A stretch of 10,441 nt of DNA from assembly GCA_016303035.1 (NCBI GenBank), contig JAEDML010000029.1:1-10441 (forward strand). The letters run 5' to 3'. Each line of letters starts with the position of its first letter. Within the stretch, counting starts at the first letter, position 1. A program made the position numbers and the translations under genes. The notes under the pieces were generated by a model. The model was not told where the DNA came from. It made no database searches and saw only the letters and a list, made by a program, of their open reading frames with translations. Source of the stretch: Clostridiaceae bacterium. Lineage in GTDB: Bacteria > Bacillota > Clostridia > Oscillospirales > Acutalibacteraceae. Below are positions 1 through 4,447 of the stretch, in pieces.

Positions 1-45
1 CTGTTAACCGCAGGGTCGTAGGTTCGAGTCCTACTTAAGGCGCCA
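1..45 (+). tRNA. tRNA-Asn (GTT), 3' portion
   Basis: This is the 3' part of a tRNA; the 5' half lies outside the window. The window opens in the anticodon loop, C-T-GTT-A-A, which gives anticodon GTT for asparagine. It is followed by the anticodon stem 3' side, a five-base variable loop, a T arm (GTAGG / TTCGAGT / CCTAC), the 3' acceptor strand TTAAGGC, discriminator G and an encoded CCA at 43-45. A G discriminator fits tRNA-Asn. The missing 5' acceptor strand should read close to GCCTTAA. Confidence 0.93.
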
Positions 46-82
46 AAAAATAAAGCACTTCTTTGGAAGTGCTTTATTTTTA
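46..82 (+). terminator. Intrinsic terminator of the tRNA-Asn transcript
   Basis: A perfect stem of up to 16 bp (46-61 with 66-81) is closed by the loop TTTG. Its GC-containing core is GCACTTC/GAAGTGC, and the 3' arm ends in a run of T (77-81). It starts directly after the tRNA CCA. The A-run before and T-run after mean it may also work on the opposite strand. Confidence 0.9.
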
Positions 83-83
83 T

Positions 84-270
84 CCAATCCGAAGGATTGG
101 TATGTAATCGCCGTAAGGCGTATGTAATCCGTTCGCATTGCGAACGGTATGTCATCAAGCCGCAAGGATTGTATGTTTTCGCCTTCGGATTGATTACATC
201 CAACACTTCGTGTTGATTACATCCCGCAACAAGTTGCGGATTACATACAATGCTTCGCATTGATTTATTT
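84..270. repeat. Mirror-symmetric array of eight small hairpins with TATGTAAT linkers
   Basis: Eight short palindromes lie side by side: 84-100, 109-120, 129-147, 156-171, about 180-191, 201-215, 224-239 and 248-262. Stems are 4-8 bp with 3-4 nt loops (GAA, GTAA, ATT, GCAA, TTC). Hairpin five is weak (about 2 bp) and hairpin four has one mismatch. They are separated by 8-nt linkers. The first four linkers are TATGTAAT, TATGTAAT, TATGTCAT and TATGTTTT. The last four are ATTACATC, ATTACATC, ATTACATA and a degenerate ATTTATTT, that is, the same motif on the other strand. Arms differ from unit to unit while base pairing and linkers are kept. There is no coding capacity. It is not a CRISPR array, because the constant element is too short and the variable parts are themselves palindromes. 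Small-hairpin intergenic repeats of this style occur in Clostridia genomes; a role here is unknown. Confidence 0.85.
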
Positions 271-288
271 CCGCTTTTATGCTATAAT
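260..288 (+). promoter_or_regulatory. Sigma-A-type promoter for the lipoprotein gene
   Basis: The -35 TTGATT (260-265), a 17-bp spacer and a consensus -10 TATAAT (283-288) predict a start near 295, leaving a leader of only about 13 nt. The ribosome binding site AAGAGGTG (295-302) sits at the predicted 5' end. The -35 box lies in the right arm of the last hairpin of the array and its linker. Confidence 0.75.
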
Positions 289-307
289 ACACCCAAGAGG
301 TGATATT

Positions 308-814
308 ATGAGAAAGATTATTTCTATTTTATTGGTTTTTGTATTGTCTATTTCGCTTAGTGGTTGCGCATTGCTGAATGTTAAAATGGAGGAAAATATT
401 GATTCCACAGAAAATGCACAAAATTTTTATGATAAAGTAAATGAAAGCAAAGTGATTTTAGATTTAGTAGCAACGGATGTTTGCGCTGCTTGGAAAGATG
501 CATCATATGATTATAATTTATCTACTAAGGATGTTAATGACGCGATTGAAAAAGCAAAAAAAATACATAGTGATAACATTACAAAGATAAATGAGCTTGA
601 TAAAGAGATTCGTGATTTATTTGATAAAGCAAAAGATGAAATGAAGGAAGTTTCCGCTGAAATTGCACTTAAACAGGTTATGACAGCATATTCTGAATAT
701 AAAGATTCGATTCTTAATGCTAATGAGGCGCTAGATACAGGAGGATATGTTGGAGTTTCTGATTCGAAAGATTCTCTCGATAGAGCTTTGCGAGATTTAT
801 TTACAGAATTATAA
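308..814 (+). CDS. Small AT-rich lipoprotein of unknown function
   Basis: I do not recognise this 168-aa protein. It begins with a lipoprotein signal peptide: a basic start (MRK), a hydrophobic stretch at residues 4-16 and the lipobox LSGC with the acylated Cys at position 20. The product should therefore be anchored on the outer face of the membrane. The mature part is hydrophilic, rich in Lys, Asp and Glu, and looks mainly alpha-helical, with heptad-like stretches around residues 75-140 that could form a helical bundle or coiled coil. ATG at 308 was chosen because it follows AAGAGGTG with good spacing and starts the signal peptide; a longer reading from 260 would run through the hairpin array and promoter. 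The gene stands alone between its own promoter and terminator and is visibly more AT-rich than pheST or ligA, which suggests accessory or acquired DNA. No catalytic motif is visible. Confidence 0.85.
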   Translation: MRKIISILLVFVLSISLSGCALLNVKMEENIDSTENAQNFYDKVNESKVILDLVATDVCAAWKDASYDYNLSTKDVNDAIEKAKKIHSDNITKINELDKEIRDLFDKAKDEMKEVSAEIALKQVMTAYSEYKDSILNANEALDTGGYVGVSDSKDSLDRALRDLFTEL

Positions 815-860
815 AATCCTCGGTTTTACCCAGTTCTTTTTCGGACACGAATGACAAATT

Positions 861-897
861 AAACCGGCTTAAACGATTATGTTTAAGCCGGTTTTTT
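861..897 (+). terminator. Intrinsic terminator after the lipoprotein gene, likely bidirectional
   Basis: A perfect 14-bp stem (861-874 with 881-894, core CCGGCTTAAAC) has a six-base loop and a T-run (892-897). Read on the minus strand, the stem is followed by a T-rich TTTAATTT. It could therefore also stop transcription from the convergent RHH/SPFH operon, for which I see no other good terminator. Confidence 0.9.
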
Positions 898-910
898 AAT
901 ATAAATATAT

Positions 911-929
911 GCGTAATGTAATCTGTTCG
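911..929 (+). repeat. Degenerate copy of hairpin-array segment
   Basis: The 19 bases here match array positions 118-135 apart from one inserted A and one C-to-T change: GCGT, (A), ATGTAATC, T/C, GTTCG. The match spans the end of hairpin two, a linker and the start of hairpin three. It lies in the same orientation, beyond the lipoprotein gene and its terminator. The rest of 898-1030 shows nothing but AT-rich sequence. Confidence 0.5.
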
Positions 930-1030
930 GTCAAAATTCTTACTTTTTTTATTATATTGAAAGGTTATCACATAAAGATAATTTTAATTAAACATGACAC
1001 ACAGTAATGTAGTTTTTACGATCTCTTGAT

Positions 1031-1234
1031 TTATTGTATATCCAATTCTATCGGCGTGTCTATTTCTTCCGATACATATTTGCCGTTCTTTTTTCTTTGA
1101 CGCACACATTCGGTTAAAAGATATTCTATTTGACCGTTTACCGAACGGAAATCATCCTCTGCCCAAGCCGCAATATCGTTATAAAGTTTTGCGGATAACC
1201 TTAACGGTATTTGCTTTTTGCCTTGTTCTGCCAT
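1031..1234 (-). CDS. Arc-like ribbon-helix-helix DNA-binding protein
   Basis: This 67-aa protein has the layout of an Arc/MetJ-type ribbon-helix-helix domain. A short beta strand near residues 8-13 (QIPLRL) would enter the major groove, helix A is about 15-28 and helix B about 31-47 (SVNGQIEYLLTECVRQ). A short acidic tail of about 20 residues follows. Such proteins bind operators as dimers or higher oligomers. Its ATG overlaps the stop of the upstream SPFH gene as TAATG, so the two are almost certainly co-transcribed and translationally coupled. SPFH plus Arc-like RHH is a gene pair seen in many bacteria. The inferred job is autoregulation through the palindrome at the operon promoter. It is less likely to be an antitoxin, since the partner is a membrane protein without a toxin fold. 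Confidence 0.85.
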   Translation of the reverse strand: MAEQGKKQIPLRLSAKLYNDIAAWAEDDFRSVNGQIEYLLTECVRQRKKNGKYVSEEIDTPIELDIQ

Positions 1235-2247
1235 TAGTAAATGCTACCTGAATTTACAATAGGCTGTGCATCGTGATTACCGCAAAGAACCACAAGCAAA
1301 TTAGAAACCATAGCTGCCTTTCTTTCATCGTCAAGGGTAACTACATTATTTTCATTTAGACGTTCAAGCGCCATTTCAACCATTCCGACAGCACCGTCAA
1401 CAATCATTTTTCTTGCATCAATTATTGCCGACGCTTGCTGGCGTTGAAGCATAACTGCTGCAATTTCGGGAGCATAAGCCAAATATGTAATTCTCGCTTC
1501 AATAATCTCAAGTCCCGCTGCCGCTACTTTAGACTGTATTTCTTCTCTTATTCTTTCGGCAACAATTTCACTTGAACCCCTTAAACTGCCTTCGTCTGCC
1601 ATTCCGTCGCCGGTTGTATCGACATTTGGGGCTACATCGTAAGGGTAGTTTCTTACAATGTTTCTTAAAGCACTGTCACACTGTAAGGAAAGATATTCTT
1701 TGTAGTTATCAACATCGAAAACCGCTTTTGCGGTGTCTACAACACGCCAAATTACCGCAATGCCTATCTCAACAGGATTGCCTAAACAGTCGTTGATTTT
1801 TTGACGGCTGTTATTAAGTGTCATAATTTTTAAGGAAATTTTCTTGCTTACCACTTCAACTGCGGATGTTTCGTTTGCATTCACCTGCATTTTAGGTGCG
1901 ACCTTAACATCTCCGCTTTGACTTAGCTTGGTTTTAGCCGCAGGGTTTACCGAAACACAAAAAGGATTTACAAAGTAAAAACCGCCTTCTTTCAATGTTC
2001 CTACATATTTGCCGAAGAGAGTTAAAACCAACGCTTCTTGCGGTCCGATAACCTTTAAACCCAAAAGGGGAATCCACCCGATACAAATCCAAATCATACT
2101 TACAACAAAAATTAAAACACCGCTACGGTTTTCGTTCATAAGTATTCCACCGAAAATTGCACCTAAAATAGCAACAAAATACAAAGCGATTGTAACAAGG
2201 AGTGCCGCCATACCATTTTTCTTTTTACTTAAAATTTTTTCGTTCAT
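1234..2247 (-). CDS. SPFH (stomatin/prohibitin/flotillin) domain membrane protein
   Basis: The protein has 337 aa. Two hydrophobic segments at about residues 14-36 and 43-63 form a membrane hairpin. They are followed by an SPFH/Band-7 domain starting near GLKVIGPQEALVLTLFGKYVGTLKEGGFYFVNPF (described by key residues 63-96) and running to about residue 260. The helical segment after it includes QRQQASAIIDARKMIVDGAV, typical of SPFH oligomerisation regions. The end NLLVVLCGNHDAQPIVN is characteristic of the SPFH subgroup found next to Arc-like proteins. Family members assemble into ring-like membrane scaffolds; the precise role of this subgroup is not known. The ATG start at 2247 has a GAGGT ribosome binding site seven bases upstream. 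The gene is first in an operon with the RHH gene, which overlaps its stop codon by one base. Confidence 0.92.
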   Translation of the reverse strand: MNEKILSKKKNGMAALLVTIALYFVAILGAIFGGILMNENRSGVLIFVVSMIWICIGWIPLLGLKVIGPQEALVLTLFGKYVGTLKEGGFYFVNPFCVSVNPAAKTKLSQSGDVKVAPKMQVNANETSAVEVVSKKISLKIMTLNNSRQKINDCLGNPVEIGIAVIWRVVDTAKAVFDVDNYKEYLSLQCDSALRNIVRNYPYDVAPNVDTTGDGMADEGSLRGSSEIVAERIREEIQSKVAAAGLEIIEARITYLAYAPEIAAVMLQRQQASAIIDARKMIVDGAVGMVEMALERLNENNVVTLDDERKAAMVSNLLVVLCGNHDAQPIVNSGSIY

Positions 2248-2269
2248 AAAGGTTACCTCATTTCATTAA

Positions 2270-2307
2270 GATATCATAATGATATCATATTTAGAAAATC
2301 TTGTCAA
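2270..2307 (-). promoter_or_regulatory. SPFH-RHH operon promoter with embedded palindromic operator
   Basis: On the minus strand, -35 TTGACA (2302-2307), a 17-bp spacer and -10 TATCAT (2279-2284) make a strong promoter about 25 nt upstream of the SPFH gene leader. A perfect palindrome, GATATCAT-A-ATGATATC (2270-2286), covers the -10 box and the expected start site. A bound protein there would block polymerase, and the RHH protein of the same operon is the obvious candidate. A second dyad, ATTGAT/ATCAAT (2314-2329), lies just upstream of the -35. Confidence 0.72.
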
Positions 2308-2394
2308 TAAATAATTGATGTTTATCAATAGAGTATCGTTAATATTAAGGAGTTTTCGTATATATTAAGTGTCTGCGTATGAGAATCAGACAAC

Positions 2395-2423
2395 TTGTTT
2401 TTTTACTGTATTTATGTTATAAT
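2395..2423 (+). promoter_or_regulatory. Promoter for 5-formyltetrahydrofolate cyclo-ligase gene
   Basis: TTGTTT (2395-2400), a 17-bp spacer and consensus TATAAT (2418-2423) predict a start near 2430 and a leader of about 50 nt. The promoter is divergent from the SPFH promoter and about 90 bp from it. The rest of 2308-2394 holds only the small dyad noted there and two direct copies of ATATTAAG (2342-2349 and 2362-2369). Confidence 0.7.
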
Positions 2424-2479
2424 TCCCATGAAAACCGTAAGTCACAGAATAGTCAGTAAAAATTTTTATCGGTGGAATT

Positions 2480-3043
2480 ATGATTAAGCAAGAAATTCGC
2501 AATTATTTTAAAATCAAGTCAAAGTTGCTTTCAGACGAGTATATAAGAACGGCAAGCGAAAAAATCAGCAGGTATGTTACCGAACTGCCGGAATTTAATT
2601 CTGCAGACACGGTATTTGTGTATTTAAATATGCCAAAGGAGCCTTGGACAAAAGAAATTATTGAAAAAGCGTGGAGCAGGAACAAAACTGTTTGCGTTCC
2701 GAAATGTATAGGTAAAAGCGATATGATTTCCGTAATTATCAAAAGCCGGAACGATGTCTGCCCAGGGAAGATGGGGATTTTAGAACCGGTTGTTTGCTCG
2801 GATACGGTAGACCGCGAAAAAATAGATATTGCCATAATTCCGTGCGTGTCTGCTGACAGAAAGGGAAATAGGCTGGGTCACGGAGCAGGATATTATGATA
2901 GATTTCTTGCCGGAACCCGTATGAAAAAAATTTGCCTGTGCTTTGAAGAAAACATTTCCGAAGAAATTCCAACCGAAAATAACGATATATCGGTAGATAT
3001 TGTTATAAGTGAAAACGGTATTTATAAAAACGGAAATCTGTAA
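2480..3043 (+). CDS. yqgN: 5-formyltetrahydrofolate cyclo-ligase (MTHFS)
   Basis: This 187-aa cytosolic enzyme catalyses ATP-dependent conversion of 5-formyltetrahydrofolate to 5,10-methenyltetrahydrofolate, returning this inactive storage folate to one-carbon metabolism. The diagnostic motif GNRLGHGAGYYDRFL is at residues 129-143; this glycine-rich segment binds nucleotide phosphates and folate. The substrate-site motif GILEP is at 99-103, and basic residues near the N terminus (K3, R7, K11, K13, K15) match the family pattern. The length is normal (about 180-200 aa). The start ATG follows GGTGG (2471-2475). It has its own promoter and is followed by the separately controlled pheST T-box. No terminator is evident between its stop and the T-box promoter, so some read-through into pheST is possible. 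The symbol follows the Bacillus subtilis name. Confidence 0.94.
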   Translation: MIKQEIRNYFKIKSKLLSDEYIRTASEKISRYVTELPEFNSADTVFVYLNMPKEPWTKEIIEKAWSRNKTVCVPKCIGKSDMISVIIKSRNDVCPGKMGILEPVVCSDTVDREKIDIAIIPCVSADRKGNRLGHGAGYYDRFLAGTRMKKICLCFEENISEEIPTENNDISVDIVISENGIYKNGNL

Positions 3044-3104
3044 ACCTGTTTTTGGGGGCGTTGAAGTGAAATTTAAAAGGTATATTTTTAATTATAAAAA
3101 ATAC

Positions 3105-3133
3105 TTGCAAAAACCGTAAAGTGATGTTATTAT
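3105..3133 (+). promoter_or_regulatory. Promoter of the T-box-pheST operon
   Basis: TTGCAA (3105-3110), a 17-bp spacer and TATTAT (3128-3133) predict transcription from about 3140, just before the first conserved elements of the T-box leader. A TATAAA at 3131-3136 overlaps but would need a 20-bp spacer. Confidence 0.65.
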
Positions 3134-3139
3134 AAATAT

Positions 3140-3397
3140 GCAAATGCGATGACAAAGGAAAGTAGAATCGCTACTGTCAAAAGAGAGCGTTCGCCGCGGC
3201 TGAAAGCGGATGCGGATTTATGTGCGGTTTGAAGTTCCCTTTTGAGCAGCAGCGCTGAACATCCATTCAGTAGGCGCTGACGGGCGGCGGTTCCGTTACA
3301 GACCGGCGAGAGTGTTTGCTCTTTGAGCGAAAAAATGGGTGGTACCGCGGAGATTTTTATACTTCGTCCCTTTTATAGGGGCGAGGTTTATTTTTTT
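3140..3397 (+). promoter_or_regulatory. T-box leader, tRNA-Phe responsive
   Basis: This leader RNA senses uncharged tRNA and controls pheST, filling most of the 370-nt gap between yqgN and pheS. Visible elements in order are GGAAAGTAG (3157-3165) at the base of stem I; the AGAGAG element (3182-3187); the specifier region GAAG-TTC-CCT, in which TTC (3235-3237) is a phenylalanine codon; and the conserved T-box GGG-TGGTACC-GCG (3337-3349). In the antiterminator, GGG and GCG can pair with CGTCCC (3365-3370), leaving TGGTACC as the bulge that binds the tRNA acceptor end. The variable base of TGGN is T (3343), which complements the A discriminator of tRNA-Phe. The specifier, the variable base and the downstream genes all agree on phenylalanine. 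Low charged tRNA-Phe should favour read-through into pheS. The 5' end is inferred from the promoter. Confidence 0.95.
3361..3397 (+). terminator. Regulated terminator of the T-box leader
   Basis: The stem 3361-3371 / 3377-3387, with some G-T pairs, has loop TTTAT and a T-rich tail (3387-3397). Its 5' arm contains CGTCCC, the segment that the antiterminator uses, so the two folds exclude each other. Confidence 0.9.
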
Positions 3398-3413
3398 GTA
3401 CGGAGGATTAAAT

Positions 3414-4433
3414 ATGAAAGAAAAGCTTGATGAAATACGGGCGGTGGCAAGTTCAGCCATAGCGGCGGCGGAAACCGAAAAGGAAATCGAGGAACTGCGT
3501 GTAAGATTTCTCGGCAAAAAGGGTGAGCTTACCGCAATTTTAAAGCAGATGGGCTCGCTTTCGGCGGAGGAACGGCCGATTATGGGTCAGCTTGTAAACG
3601 AGGCTAAGCAAAAGACTGAAGAACTCATAAACGAGAAAAAATCCGAAATTAAGGAAAAGGCAACACAGCTTAAGCTGAAGGCAGAGACAATAGATATAAC
3701 AATGCCCGGAAAGGCCGTTAAAACAGGCGGTCTTCATCCGCTCAGCGCCGTCTTGGACGATATGATTGATATTTTTCAGTCTATGGGCTTTGATGTTGTT
3801 GACGGTCCCGAGGTTGAGACCGACCACTATAACTTTGAATGTTTGAATGTGCCTGCAGATCACCCTGCGCGCGATATGCAGGATACATTTTATCTCGGAG
3901 AAAATCTACTTTTGCGTACCCAAACCTCTGCCGCGCAGATACGCACAATGGAAAATCGCAAGCCGCCGATAAGGGTAATATGCCCGGGGCGCGTTTACCG
4001 CGCCGACGAGGTTGACGCCACACATTCTCCCGTGTTCCACCAGATTGAGGGGCTTGTTGTCGACAAGGGAATAACAATGTGCGACCTTAAGGGTGTGCTT
4101 GAACAGTTCGCCCACGAAATATACGGACCCGAAACCAATGTTAAGTTCAGACCGTCCTTCTTCCCGTTTACCGAGCCTTCGGTTGAGGTTGATGTTACCT
4201 GCAGCGAATGCGGCGGCAAGGGCTGTCGAGTCTGCAAGGGCAGCGGATGGATCGAAATTTTAGGAGCAGGAATGGTACATCCCCGCGTTCTTAAAAGCTG
4301 CGGAATAGACCCCGATGAATACAGCGGCTTCGCTTTCGGAATAGGACTTGACCGTCTTACCACCACGCGCTATAAAATAAGCGATATACGCCTTCTTTTT
4401 GAAAATGATAAGCGCTTTTTAGAGCAGTTTTGA
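3414..4433 (+). CDS. pheS: Phenylalanine--tRNA ligase alpha subunit
   Basis: This is the catalytic subunit of the cytosolic alpha2-beta2 enzyme that charges tRNA-Phe with phenylalanine. It has 339 aa, the normal length. Residues 1-90 form the N-terminal coiled-coil arm that contacts tRNA. The class II core follows: substrate-site segment RTQTSAAQIR (168-177), motif 2 with FHQIEGLVVDK (208-218), FFPFTEPSVEVDV (249-261) and motif 3 GFAFGIGLDRL (305-315). A CxxC-x4-CxxC cluster (C263, C266, C271, C274) is common in clostridial and bacillar PheS and may be structural. The ATG at 3414 follows GGAGG (3402-3406), directly after the T-box terminator; a longer reading from 3339 would be inside the T-box and is rejected. 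pheT starts 14 nt after its stop. Expression should depend on the T-box. Confidence 0.98.
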   Translation: MKEKLDEIRAVASSAIAAAETEKEIEELRVRFLGKKGELTAILKQMGSLSAEERPIMGQLVNEAKQKTEELINEKKSEIKEKATQLKLKAETIDITMPGKAVKTGGLHPLSAVLDDMIDIFQSMGFDVVDGPEVETDHYNFECLNVPADHPARDMQDTFYLGENLLLRTQTSAAQIRTMENRKPPIRVICPGRVYRADEVDATHSPVFHQIEGLVVDKGITMCDLKGVLEQFAHEIYGPETNVKFRPSFFPFTEPSVEVDVTCSECGGKGCRVCKGSGWIEILGAGMVHPRVLKSCGIDPDEYSGFAFGIGLDRLTTTRYKISDIRLLFENDKRFLEQF

Positions 4434-4447
4434 GGGGAGAGCAAGTA

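Noticed and set aside
84..270. CRISPR array
   Set aside because: The constant element is only 8 nt and changes strand halfway, the variable parts are 12-19 nt palindromes, and no cas gene is present.
84..270. Integron attC sites or rho-independent terminators in series
   Set aside because: There are no attC core sites or integrase, stems are too short, and no T-runs follow the hairpins.
260..307. Longer N terminus for the lipoprotein starting at 260
   Set aside because: It would read through the last hairpin, the promoter and the ribosome binding site; ATG 308 gives a proper signal peptide.
3339..3413. Longer N terminus for pheS starting at 3339
   Set aside because: This stretch is the T-box sequence and terminator; ATG 3414 has the ribosome binding site.
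4200..4236. Four-cysteine cluster in PheS as an unusual insertion
   Set aside because: This cluster is common in PheS of Firmicutes.
3540..4366. Several minus-strand open frames inside pheS
   Set aside because: They are shadows of a strongly conserved gene, without ribosome binding sites or recognisable proteins; the same holds for those opposite pheT, yqgN, ligA and the SPFH gene.
4430..4447. TTG start for pheT overlapping the pheS stop
   Set aside because: It would include the ribosome binding site in the coding region; ATG 4448 matches the family start.
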